Source of the DNA: Pseudoramibacter fermentans
GTDB taxonomy: Bacteria > Bacillota > Clostridia > Eubacteriales > Eubacteriaceae
Length of the DNA: 64,000 bases
Assembly (NCBI GenBank): GCA_009493725.1
Contig: VOGB01000004.1
Location: forward strand, 248,001 to 312,000
Reading direction: 5' to 3'
This document shows positions 42,376 to 49,975 of the stretch, one piece after another. The notes under the pieces were generated by a model. That model searched no databases and was not told where the DNA came from. It was given only the letters and a program-made list of their open reading frames with translations. The translations under genes and the position numbers were made by a program. Positions within the stretch are counted from its first letter, which is position 1, and every line of letters starts with the position of its first letter.

Positions 42376-42645
42376 ATGAAAACAAGTGAAACAATAGATT
42401 GGACACTGAGTGATGAATGGCCGGGATTGATCGAACAAATCAGCCAGGGCATTATCAACAGTCGGCACGCACTGGGAATGACCCAGAAGGAGCTCTCAAA
42501 ATTGACCGGCATTTCGCAGAGCGATATCAGCCGGATCGAAAACGGCAACGCGAACCCGTCGGCGAAGACCTTGATGCGGCTCGCGAAGGCATTGAACCGA
42601 GACATCCATCTTACCTTTGAAATGAAGACGGACGAAGGCCAATGA
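42376..42645 (+). CDS. Small XRE-family HTH protein
   Basis: 89 residues, nearly all one helix-turn-helix domain (IINSRHALGMTQKELSKLTG, then ISQSDISRIENGNANPSAKT). The layout resembles antitoxins of HigBA/RelE-type modules, where the toxin gene would precede it; the gene upstream is the unrelated DUF2974 gene and 110 bp separate them. It is therefore a stand-alone regulator or an orphan antitoxin. The target is unknown. A long hairpin terminator follows. Confidence 0.8.
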   Translation: MKTSETIDWTLSDEWPGLIEQISQGIINSRHALGMTQKELSKLTGISQSDISRIENGNANPSAKTLMRLAKALNRDIHLTFEMKTDEGQ

Positions 42646-42670
42646 ACCACTCGAAATAGCATCAGACAGC

Positions 42671-42730
42671 AAAACCCGCTTTGAGACAGGCGTTAGATTC
42701 GCCTTGTCCTCGAAGCGGGTTTTATTTTTT
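42671..42730 (+). terminator. Long-stem terminator after the small HTH gene
   Basis: A stem of about 22 bp with small mismatches (42671-42692 with 42701-42724), then TTATTTTTT. The A-run on its left side may let it serve the opposite strand too. Confidence 0.88.
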
Positions 42731-42770
42731 GGCTTATTATATTATCATGTAAATTTTCTAAAAACGATTT

Positions 42771-42995
42771 TCATCCTTTGACGATGCCGCCGCGGATTTC
42801 CATGTTGATTTCGGCGATTTCCTTTTCACCCGCGAAATAGGGCTCGTACATCGACTCGAGCCGCCCGCTGCCGAGACTGCCGCAGCCGTTGCAGAAATTG
42901 CAGGACCCGCCACAGACACTCAGCGCTCGGGCCACAATGCGTTCCCGTTCTTCCCGGGTGGTGTCTTTAATCAGGATGGATTTGGGCTGTTTCAA
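42771..42995 (-). CDS. Cysteine-rich miniprotein (74 aa)
   Basis: No family recognised. Four cysteines cluster as CGGSCNFCNGCG (about residues 29-40), which could bind a metal or an Fe-S cluster. A TTG start at 42995 is chosen: the AAGGAGG site is 8 bp upstream of it, while the in-frame GTG at 43004 overlaps the site. The gene is divergent from the feo operon with about 300 bp of regulatory DNA between, so an iron link is possible but unproven. Confidence 0.65.
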   Translation of the reverse strand: MKQPKSILIKDTTREERERIVARALSVCGGSCNFCNGCGSLGSGRLESMYEPYFAGEKEIAEINMEIRGGIVKG

Positions 42996-43121
42996 ACGAA
43001 TCACCTCCTTAAGAATTCTATTTTCAATTATACCAGCTTTTCGGTAGGTAATAAAGATTTAAACGATTTTATTTTATACGTCAAAACTTAATTTATAATG
43101 ATTTTAAACTAGAAAAAATAA

Positions 43122-43247
43122 GTTTGATAATTCAAACAAAAATGTTTGTTATGCCTTGACAAACAAAATAAGGGGTGATAAACTCGCATTGTCGTTAGGG
43201 AAAACGAACATAGTTCTGATTAACAAATTGTGTTTGCGAAGCCAAAC
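43122..43247. promoter_or_regulatory. Cluster of GTTTG/CAAAC inverted repeats upstream of feoA
   Basis: GTTTGA-TAAT-TCAAAC (43122-43137), CAAACA-AAAA-TGTTTG (43133-43148), CAAAC overlapping the -35 region (43160-43164), and GTTTG...CAAAC (43232-43247). The spacing around the promoter suggests binding sites for an iron or redox regulator. No match to a classical Fur box is evident. Confidence 0.45.
43156..43184 (+). promoter_or_regulatory. Promoter of the feo operon
   Basis: TTGACA (43156-43161) and TAAACT (43179-43184), spacing 17 bp; leader of about 105 nt. Confidence 0.72.
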
Positions 43248-43297
43248 GACTGGACTTATATTTTTAAATTTAAACATCTGATGAAGGAGGCATGTCA

Positions 43298-43519
43298 ATG
43301 GCAACGCTCAAAGATGCCAAGGTAGGGAGCACCGTAAAGATTAAAAAGATTCACGGCGCCGGCCCGATTAAAAAGCGGATCATGGATATGGGCCTGACGA
43401 AGGGTCAGGACATTTACATCCGCAAGGTCGCACCCCTTGGCGATCCGATTGAAATCACGGTACGCAATTACGAACTGAGTCTTCGAAAAGAAGACGCAGG
43501 GATGGTCGAAGTGGAATAA
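43298..43519 (+). CDS. feoA: Ferrous iron transport protein A
   Basis: Small SH3-like cytosolic partner of FeoB. The ATG at 43298 is used because AAGGAGG is 7-8 bp upstream; the ATG 6 bp earlier abuts that site. Family features: KDAKVGSTVKIKKIHGAG, IKKRIMDMGLTKGQDIYI and VAPLGDPIEITVRNYELSLRK. 73 residues. feoB begins 21 bp later. Confidence 0.94.
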   Translation: MATLKDAKVGSTVKIKKIHGAGPIKKRIMDMGLTKGQDIYIRKVAPLGDPIEITVRNYELSLRKEDAGMVEVE

Positions 43520-43540
43520 AGAGGAAAAAAAGGAGAAAAC

Positions 43541-45706
43541 ATGTCAAAGATTATTGCCTTGGCCGGCAACCCGAACTGTGGGAAGACGACACTGTTCAAC
43601 TCACTGACAGGCGCCAACCAGTACGTCGGGAACTGGCCAGGAGTTACGGTTGAAAAGAAGGAAGGCCGACTGAAGGGCCACAAGGACATCACGATTACGG
43701 ACCTGCCGGGGATTTACTCACTGTCTCCGTACACATTGGAAGAAGTGGTCGCTCGGGATTACATCATTCAGGAAAGACCGGACGCCATCATCAATATCAT
43801 CGACGGCTCCAACCTGGAACGCAACCTGTACTTGACGACACAGGTTCTGGAATGCGGCATTCCAACAGTCATCGCCGTCAATATGCTCGACTTGATCGAA
43901 AAAGCCGGCGACAAGGTGGACTACAAAAAATTGTCCAAGATCACAGGCTGCCCAGTGGTGCCGATTTCAGCGCTGAAGGGCCGTGGGGTCAACGAACTGG
44001 TCGAAACGGCCGTCAACCTTGCCAATTCAGGTGAAACATACCTGCCACCGCACCGCTTCTCCGGCCCGGTAGAACATTGCTTGGCCCATATCGAAGAAGC
44101 CCTGCTCCACGATATGCCGGAAGAAGAACAGCGCTGGTACGCCGTCAAGGTTTTTGAAAACGACCAAAAGGCGCTGGCCAACCTTCACCTCGATCCGAAG
44201 ATGGTCGCCCACGCGAGAGAAGACGTCATCGCCTGCGAAAAGGAAATGGACGACGACGCCGAATCCATTATCACGAGCGAACGCTACGACATCATCGGCG
44301 ACTGGGTGAAAGATACTTACGTCAAGAAAAACGCCGGAAAGCTCTCCGTCTCCGATAAAATCGACCGCATTGTCACCAACCGAATCCTGGGGCTCCCGAT
44401 TTTCGTCGGGATTATGTTCTTGGTTTACTACATCTCCATTACGACAATCGGGACGATGGCCACAGACTGGGTCAACGACGTGTTGGTCGGCGACTGGATC
44501 ACCAACGGGGTCCGCGGCGCGATGGAAGCCGCCTCGGTTGCCCCATGGCTGACCGGCCTCGTCGTCGATGGGATCATCGCCGGGGTCGGCGCGGTCATCG
44601 GTTTCTTACCGCAGATGATGGTTTTCTTCTTCTTCCTGGCCCTGCTGGAAAGCTGCGGCTACATGGCAAGAATCGCCTTCGTCCTCGACCGTGTATTTAG
44701 AAAATTCGGCTTGTCCGGTAAATCCTTTATTCCGATTTTGATCGGGACCGGCTGCGGCGTCCCTGGGGTTATGGGGACGAGAACCATCGAAAACGAACGT
44801 GACCGCCGCATGACCATCATGACGACGACGTTCATGCCGTGTTCAGCGAAACTGCCGATCATCGCATTGATCTCAGGCGCTGTGTTCGGCGGCAGCGGTG
44901 CTGTTGCCACCTCCGCTTATTTCATGGGGATCGCGGCCATCATCTGCTCCGGGATCATTTTAAAGAAAACCAAATGGTTCGCAGGCGATCCGGCCCCATT
45001 CGTCATGGAACTGCCGGCTTATCACTGGCCGCGTCCAGTTGACGTGCTCAGATCGGTTTGGGAAAGAGCTTCTCACTTCCTGAAAAAAGCGGGCACCATC
45101 ATTACGTTAGCTACCATCCTGATTTGGTTCCTCCAGGCGTTTGGCGTCGAAGGCGGATCCTTCGGAATGGTTCAAAATATCAACAACTCCATGTTGGCAG
45201 GGATTGGCAACGCCATCGCCTTCATCTTCATGCCACTGGGCTGGGGGACATGGAAACCAGTTGTCGCAACCGTCACCGGTTTAATCGCCAAGGAAAACGT
45301 CGTCGGCACCTTCGGGATTCTGTACCACGCTGTATCTGACGCAGAAGCCGGCAGCGCACACCTGTGGGCGAGAGTCGCACAGTCCTACACCCCGATTACC
45401 GCGTACTCATTCTTAGCTTTCAACCTGCTCTGCGCACCTTGCTTCGCAGCGATCGGCGCTATCCGCACCGAAATGAACTCTGGCAAGTGGACCGCAAGAG
45501 CAATCGGCTACGAATGCCTGCTCGCTTATTTAGTCGCACTGGTCATCAATCAGTTCGGCGGCTGGATTGCAGGCGAACACGGCTTTGGCATCGGCCCAGT
45601 TGTCGCCATCGTGATTATGATCGGATTTGTCTATCTGCTCGTCAGACCAGACCCGAACAAGAAGCTGATGGATGCGGCTCGGGCACAAGATGTGTCGATC
45701 AACTAA
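43541..45706 (+). CDS. feoB: Ferrous iron transporter B
   Basis: Membrane Fe(II) importer with a cytosolic G-protein domain. GNPNCGKTTLFN (residues about 8-19), DLPGIYSLSPYT (G3) and NMLDLIEKAGD (G4) are intact; a helical GDI region follows to about residue 270. The membrane part has the repeated Gate signatures, including GCGVPGVMGTRT and FMPCSAKLPI with the conserved cysteines. At 721 residues it is standard. Confidence 0.97.
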   Translation: MSKIIALAGNPNCGKTTLFNSLTGANQYVGNWPGVTVEKKEGRLKGHKDITITDLPGIYSLSPYTLEEVVARDYIIQERPDAIINIIDGSNLERNLYLTTQVLECGIPTVIAVNMLDLIEKAGDKVDYKKLSKITGCPVVPISALKGRGVNELVETAVNLANSGETYLPPHRFSGPVEHCLAHIEEALLHDMPEEEQRWYAVKVFENDQKALANLHLDPKMVAHAREDVIACEKEMDDDAESIITSERYDIIGDWVKDTYVKKNAGKLSVSDKIDRIVTNRILGLPIFVGIMFLVYYISITTIGTMATDWVNDVLVGDWITNGVRGAMEAASVAPWLTGLVVDGIIAGVGAVIGFLPQMMVFFFFLALLESCGYMARIAFVLDRVFRKFGLSGKSFIPILIGTGCGVPGVMGTRTIENERDRRMTIMTTTFMPCSAKLPIIALISGAVFGGSGAVATSAYFMGIAAIICSGIILKKTKWFAGDPAPFVMELPAYHWPRPVDVLRSVWERASHFLKKAGTIITLATILIWFLQAFGVEGGSFGMVQNINNSMLAGIGNAIAFIFMPLGWGTWKPVVATVTGLIAKENVVGTFGILYHAVSDAEAGSAHLWARVAQSYTPITAYSFLAFNLLCAPCFAAIGAIRTEMNSGKWTARAIGYECLLAYLVALVINQFGGWIAGEHGFGIGPVVAIVIMIGFVYLLVRPDPNKKLMDAARAQDVSIN

Positions 45707-45752
45707 ATGATTACAGCATTATTACAACACAACAGATTAGAGGTGGATTTAA

Positions 45753-45965
45753 ATGTTAGGTTCAATCATTGTGGGTTTCATCGTCGTTCTGATCGTGGTC
45801 GCCGCGGTGAGGTCCCTGCATAAATCCGTCAAAAACGGCGGCACCATTCAGTGCGGGGACTGCCCCAGCGCGGGTGCCTGCCACGGCGGCTGCAAGAGCG
45901 GTCCGACGCCCGAACAGCGGGAATGGATCAACACCTACAGCAGCCGAAAACACAAAGCAAATTAG
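45753..45965 (+). CDS. FeoB-associated Cys-rich membrane protein
   Basis: One N-terminal helix (residues about 3-20) and a short cytosolic tail with CGDCPSAGACHGGC (about 34-47). Such 50-70-residue proteins regularly follow feoB in Firmicutes and may handle Fe(II) or assist FeoB. An AGAGGTGG site precedes the ATG. 70 residues. Confidence 0.88.
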   Translation: MLGSIIVGFIVVLIVVAAVRSLHKSVKNGGTIQCGDCPSAGACHGGCKSGPTPEQREWINTYSSRKHKAN

Positions 45966-46029
45966 CTTTCCCTGTGGATTCTCCACATGATATAAATATG
46001 CAGGCGGCTCCGCCGTCTGTCCTCCTTCT

Positions 46030-46317
46030 TTGATGATTATTAAAAAGGGAAAGACCGCTGAATCGACGAAAAATGCGTTTAGAGCACGCATGGTCTGGCG
46101 CGGGTTTTATTTCATCGATGTGAGTGATCACTCGATTCCTCTTCTTTCAGCTAACCGCGGCAGCCCGAGGGGTCTGAAACGTTCAAACACCTATTTGATC
46201 TATCCATAGATCCGAGACCTCAGTTGGTCCCAGCGAAGAAATGGCCGGTCTGACCTGAAATAACGCCGAAGGGAATTAGTGCCTCCCGGACGCAGTCAGG
46301 AGGATCGGTCGTTTTTT
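46030..46317 (+). promoter_or_regulatory. Structured leader of unknown class before the second feoA
   Basis: About 290 bases without a gene. Its 3' part folds into a terminator-like element: GGCCGGT-CTGAC (46243-46254) pairs with GTCAG (46295-46299) and ATCGGTC (46304-46310), followed by T6 (46312-46317). The upstream part has several GC-rich potential stems. It was compared from memory with NiCo/iron, M-box, cobalamin, Moco and TPP riboswitches without a convincing match. Placement before an iron gene suggests metal-responsive attenuation. Confidence 0.4.
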
Positions 46318-46354
46318 ATTGGTCAATCGAATCAAAGTAAAAAAGGAGTTTAAT

Positions 46355-46564
46355 ATGCCGTTATCACTTGCAGAACTCAATCAGGAATATACGATTAAAT
46401 TCATCCGCGGCAACGACAAGATCATGAAGCACATGAACGATTTAGGTTTTGTCGTCGGCGCGACGGTCAAACCGGTCCAGAAATTGGGCGGCAACCTCAT
46501 CGTCGCCATCAAGGACAGCCGGGTCGCCATTGACGAATCGATGGCAAATAAGATTATTGTGTAA
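46355..46564 (+). CDS. Second FeoA-domain protein
   Basis: 69-residue SH3-like FeoA-domain protein (LAELNQEYTIKFIRGNDKIM, NDLGFVVGATVKPVQKLGG). The ATG follows AAAGGAG. It is more diverged than the FeoA at 43298 and is separated from feoB by the structured leader. It may be a Feo partner or a regulator of the transporter gene that once followed it, of which only the 3' end is left. Confidence 0.88.
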   Translation: MPLSLAELNQEYTIKFIRGNDKIMKHMNDLGFVVGATVKPVQKLGGNLIVAIKDSRVAIDESMANKIIV

Positions 46565-46585
46565 AACGAAAAAGGTGGCAAATAA

Positions 46586-46930
46586 AAAGGAAGAACGGTA
46601 TTGATGGGCGACGGCATCAACGATTCGCCAGCCCTCTCTGAAGCGGACGTCGGCATCGCCATTGCAGAAGGCGCCGACATCGCCAGAGAAATCGCAGACG
46701 TGACCATTTCGGAAAACGATCTGAACGAGCTGGTGACGCTGAAGCAGTGCGCCGATGCGCTGATGAAACGGCTGAAGCACAACCGCAACTTCATCGTGAC
46801 CTTCAACACAGGGGTCATTGTGGCGGGTGCCTTCGGGCTCTTCACACCGGGATTGTCCGCGATTTTACACAACACGTCGACCATCGCGATTTGTCTGCAC
46901 AGCATGCGCAACTTATTACCAGAAGCGTAA
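46586..46930 (+). pseudogene. 3' remnant of a heavy-metal P-type ATPase
   Basis: Encodes only the hinge motif and the last part of a P1B-type ATPase: TVLMGDGINDSPALSEADVG, IAREIADVTI, then the two C-terminal helices (residues about 66-100). The DKTGT phosphorylation site, the metal-binding CPC helix and the rest of the protein are absent. Homology begins about 20 bp after the second feoA, so a deletion of roughly 1.5-2 kb probably joined the two. A TTG-ATG at 46601 could still start a 109-residue product. Confidence 0.85.
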
Positions 46931-46935
46931 GATTC

Positions 46936-47034
46936 CAGGCGCTCCCGGCGAAAGCCGGGTCCGCCTGTGTGATTCTACAAGCACGTTACCATCGTGCCAG
47001 CCTTAGGGAAGGCGGCAGGATTGTGGGGTGCTAA
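46936..47034 (+). promoter_or_regulatory. Structured RNA-like segment before flavodoxin
   Basis: A 12-bp GC stem with a 2x2 internal loop and a GAAA tetraloop (46936-46941, 46944-46949 with 46954-46959, 46962-46967) is followed by two mutually exclusive hairpins (46981-46985 with 46993-46997; 46995-47004 with 47009-47017). No T-run follows a stem, so control of translation or RNA stability is more likely than termination. The class is not recognised. Confidence 0.4.
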
Positions 47035-47079
47035 AAAAACCATAAAAAGTTAGACAATTCTAATAAAAGGAGAAACATT

Positions 47080-47508
47080 ATGGCAAAGTATGCAGTAGTA
47101 TTTTGGAGCGGAACCGGCAACACAGAAGCAATGGCAGACGCGGTGGCAGACGGCATTAAAGGCGCCGACGGCGACGTCGATGTCATCCAGGCCAGCGACT
47201 TCTCAGCCGATCAGGTCGGTGGTTACGACGGCATCGCGTTCGGCTGCCCGTCGATGGGCGTTGAACAGCTGGAAGACAGCGAATTCGAACCGATGTTCGA
47301 CGACGTCAAAGGGAGTCTGAAGGGCAAAAACATCGTGCTGTTTGGCTCCTACGGCTGGGGCGACGGCGAATGGATGCGCAATTGGGAAGACGACTGCGAC
47401 GACATCGGCGCAAAACGCGCAGCGGATTCGGTGATCTGCAACGAAACACCGGACGACGAAGCGACTGAATCCTGCAAGGCGTTGGGCAAGGCATTGGTCG
47501 AAGCGTAA
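47080..47508 (+). CDS. Flavodoxin
   Basis: FMN electron carrier that replaces ferredoxin, often under iron limitation. The FMN phosphate loop is WSGTGNTEAMA (residues about 9-19), with ring-contact loops FGCPSMGVEQLED and FGSYGWGDGEWM. 142 residues, with an AAAGGAG site. Position after the feo genes suggests control by iron. Confidence 0.95.
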   Translation: MAKYAVVFWSGTGNTEAMADAVADGIKGADGDVDVIQASDFSADQVGGYDGIAFGCPSMGVEQLEDSEFEPMFDDVKGSLKGKNIVLFGSYGWGDGEWMRNWEDDCDDIGAKRAADSVICNETPDDEATESCKALGKALVEA

Positions 47509-47526
47509 TTTAAAAACGATAAAGCC

Positions 47527-48072
47527 ATGTCTGATCTGCAGTTGATTCGAAATTGTGCGCCGACGCTGGCGGGAATGAAAATCGGAAGCCTGTTCAACGC
47601 GAGGGAAAGGGAAGAAGCTCAGGTGAACTTATGGCTTAAGCGTTGGAACGCGCTTTTAAATGAGAAAGGGGTTTACGTCCGGTGTCTGCGTTACAACGGC
47701 CGGGCTGCGTTAATGTACGTCTACCGGGAGGCGGCGTTAAATGAACGGATGCGTGAGCCGGAGGTGCAGGCGCTGATGCGGCGGCTGCGCTACCCGGCGG
47801 GCGGGATCGCGGGTAAAATCGATCATTTGTCCGCGCATCTGAATGCGCATCCCGAATTTCCCCACGAAATCGGCCTGTTTCTCGGTTATCCGCTGGAGGA
47901 CGTCTGTGGCTTTATCCAGAAAAAAGGGAGAGATTACAAGTGTTCAGGATGCTGGAAGGTGTACGGTGACGCGGAAAAGGCAAAGGCGTGCTTTAAGAAG
48001 TACCACCGCTGCACCGCCCATTACGTGAAGCATTATCAAAAGGGCGGCACCCTGTGCCAGCTGACGGTTTAA
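47527..48072 (+). CDS. DUF3793 family protein
   Basis: 181 residues. Family pattern: RNCAPTLAGMKIGSLFN near the start, a central VRCLRYNGRAALMYVYRE, and a C-terminal part with HEIGLFLGYPLEDVCGFI and four to five cysteines (YKCSGCWKVY, KACFKKYHRC). The family often lies beside flavodoxin or Feo genes in Clostridia; its role is unknown, perhaps in metal or heme handling. It begins 18 bp after flavodoxin and shares its terminator. Confidence 0.85.
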   Translation: MSDLQLIRNCAPTLAGMKIGSLFNAREREEAQVNLWLKRWNALLNEKGVYVRCLRYNGRAALMYVYREAALNERMREPEVQALMRRLRYPAGGIAGKIDHLSAHLNAHPEFPHEIGLFLGYPLEDVCGFIQKKGRDYKCSGCWKVYGDAEKAKACFKKYHRCTAHYVKHYQKGGTLCQLTV

Positions 48073-48086
48073 GCATTTGGTGAGCA

Positions 48087-48127
48087 CCGGCTCTGTATTT
48101 TTTATAAAATGCAGGGCCGGCTTTTTT
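48087..48127 (+). terminator. Terminator after DUF3793
   Basis: Fourteen-bp stem (48087-48100 with 48107-48120, two wobble pairs) then T6. Confidence 0.92.
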
Positions 48128-48157
48128 GCGTTTAAATGAGCGGCTGAAGGAAAACAA

Positions 48158-48197
48158 TAAAAAAGCTTATCCCACTTAAAGTAAAGGCGGAATAAGC
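48158..48197 (-). terminator. Terminator of the LCP gene
   Basis: Nine-bp stem (48165-48173 with 48189-48197) followed on the minus strand by T7. Confidence 0.85.
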
Positions 48198-48204
48198 CGT
48201 TATT

Positions 48205-49806
48205 TTATTGCTGCCAGACGGTGTCGATGTGATCGCTGATGTCCTGGGTCCGGCTCGACGGCGTGTAGTCGTGCTCGTAGATGAACTGGTGCAGGGTCTG
48301 CACGTTTTCGCTTAAGGACGTCGGGAAGACGTAGGACTGGCCCTGGAGATAGCCAAGGCTCAGCTGGTTCGCGTCAGGAATCTGCTGCTGCTGAAGGGTG
48401 GCGTTCCGGACCAGCGCGAGATTAAAGAGGAATTTAAAAATCTTGGCGTTGGACATGTTGGTCTTGATGTAGGGCTTGACTGTCTTGTAGAGGCGGTACT
48501 GCTTCGACAGGCTCATCTTTTTGGCCTTGTTCAAAACCTTCTGCATGACGGTGCGCTGGCGCTGGGTGCGCCCGAAATCCCCGTTGCCGACGTAGCGGAT
48601 GCGCGAGTAGGCCAGGGCCTGGACGCCGTTCAAATGCTTGGTGCCGCTGCCGGTCACGTGCTTCGCGTTTTTGTTGTTGGTCCGGTTAATGTTGTCGACG
48701 TAATCGTTGAGGACGCTGACTTCGTCGGACGAGAGGTCGACGTCGACGCCGCCCACCGCGTTGACCACTTTAATGGTGCAGTCAAAGTTGATGGTGATGT
48801 AGTCGGTGATCGCCGTGTCGAAATTCGTGTTGATGGTCTTGAGGGCGAGGGACGGCCCGCCGTAGGCGTAGGCAGCGTTGAGCTTGCCGTAATTGTGCCC
48901 GGGAATTTGGACGTAAGTATCGCGCATCAACGACGTCGCCTTGATTTTCTTGTGCTTGTTGTCGCTGGTCACGATCATGATCGAGTCGGAACGGGCGCCC
49001 GCAACGTCGGAGCGCGAGTCGATGCCGAAGACCGCGACGTTCATGATCCGCTTGCCGCTGGCCTCACTGGCGGCCTTGAGGCTGATGCCCCGGGAGGGGC
49101 TGACGGTTACGAAAACAGGCCAGATCAGCACGACGTAGGCGGCGGCGATCAGCGCCGCGACGATGGCGATCAGCGAAATCCAGAGTTTTTTGCGGCTCTT
49201 TTTGTGAGCAGCTGGAGCTGCCGGGCTGCCGGTCCGGCGTCCAGTGCTGCGCCGCGGGATTTGCCCGGTCGGGCGGACACGGTGGCGCTGGCTGCCATCG
49301 GACGGGCGCCGGTTTGTGCCAGAGGTGCGCCGCCTAATCGGCTGTCGGCTCTGGCCGGAAGCGTCGGGGCGTTGAATGCGGCCAGTGGTCCGGTGGACGA
49401 TCCGCTGACCCTCATTTCGGGGCTGGCGTCTTTGCGGCTGGCCGCTCGTTCGACGCGCGGAGCCGGGTGACGCCGCGGTTCGCGTGGTTCTCTTCTGCGG
49501 CGGGCGGCTGACGCCCTGCGCAGAAGCTGTCCGGCGTTTTTGGGGCTGGGCCGTCCGGCTGGCAGGGCGCCTTTGAGCCTGCGACGTGCTGGGCCGCTTC
49601 GGCGGCTTCGACGAAAGGTTTCGGACAGGGCGGGCAGCACGGCTCGACGGGCGGGCTGATTGGGCCGTTCTATGGACGGTTGAAGATCTTTGAGCTGATC
49701 GGTTCGCTCGGTTCGCGCCGGAACGCTCAGCCAGCCGTCTTTGACGGGCCAGTTCAGCGCGTTCGCTTTCGGTTAAAGGTCTTCGCTGTTTTGATCGATG
49801 ATTCAA
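48205..49806 (-). CDS. LytR-CpsA-Psr (LCP) ligase with very basic disordered N-terminal tail
   Basis: LCP enzymes join polymer chains such as teichoic acid or capsule to peptidoglycan outside the cell. Residues 1-207 are a disordered cytoplasmic tail rich in Arg, Ser, Pro and Gln (57 Arg/Lys against about 7 Asp/Glu); one transmembrane helix at about 208-231 follows. The LCP domain has FGIDSRSDVAGARSDSIMI, ATSLMRDTYVQIPG, VNAVGGVDVDL and ALAYSRIRYVGNGDFGRTQR with the catalytic arginines. The TTG start at 49806 has GGGAG upstream. The tail is far longer than usual for LCP proteins. Confidence 0.9.
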   Translation of the reverse strand: MNHRSKQRRPLTESERAELARQRRLAERSGANRANRSAQRSSTVHRTAQSARPSSRAARPVRNLSSKPPKRPSTSQAQRRPASRTAQPQKRRTASAQGVSRPPQKRTTRTAASPGSARRTSGQPQRRQPRNEGQRIVHRTTGRIQRPDASGQSRQPIRRRTSGTNRRPSDGSQRHRVRPTGQIPRRSTGRRTGSPAAPAAHKKSRKKLWISLIAIVAALIAAAYVVLIWPVFVTVSPSRGISLKAASEASGKRIMNVAVFGIDSRSDVAGARSDSIMIVTSDNKHKKIKATSLMRDTYVQIPGHNYGKLNAAYAYGGPSLALKTINTNFDTAITDYITINFDCTIKVVNAVGGVDVDLSSDEVSVLNDYVDNINRTNNKNAKHVTGSGTKHLNGVQALAYSRIRYVGNGDFGRTQRQRTVMQKVLNKAKKMSLSKQYRLYKTVKPYIKTNMSNAKIFKFLFNLALVRNATLQQQQIPDANQLSLGYLQGQSYVFPTSLSENVQTLHQFIYEHDYTPSSRTQDISDHIDTVWQQ

Positions 49807-49936
49807 GATACTTCTCCCTAACGTTAAAATTTAACTGACTTATTATATCACGACCTGTCAAGTGTGGCCCTGAATTGCAAAAAATTATATAAATTGTGAA
49901 TTACAATGATAAAAAATATACATTTGAAGGAACATT

Positions 49937-49945
49937 TGTTATAAT
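49937..49945 (+). promoter_or_regulatory. Extended -10 promoter of the acidic-tail protein
   Basis: TG-T-TATAAT (49937-49945) with a weak TATACA -35 (49917-49922) at 17 bp. Confidence 0.55.
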
Positions 49946-49975
49946 AACACTATCATAAACTGAGGAGTTGAATTT

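Noticed and set aside
46030..46317. Assignment of the feoA2 leader to a NiCo/iron, cobalamin, TPP or Moco riboswitch
   Set aside because: Each has one or two matching short strings, but the ordered conserved core is missing. I left it unclassified.
46601..46930. A genuine small two-helix transporter gene
   Set aside because: The sequence is plainly the C-terminal part of a P-type ATPase starting in the hinge motif, so decay is the simpler reading.
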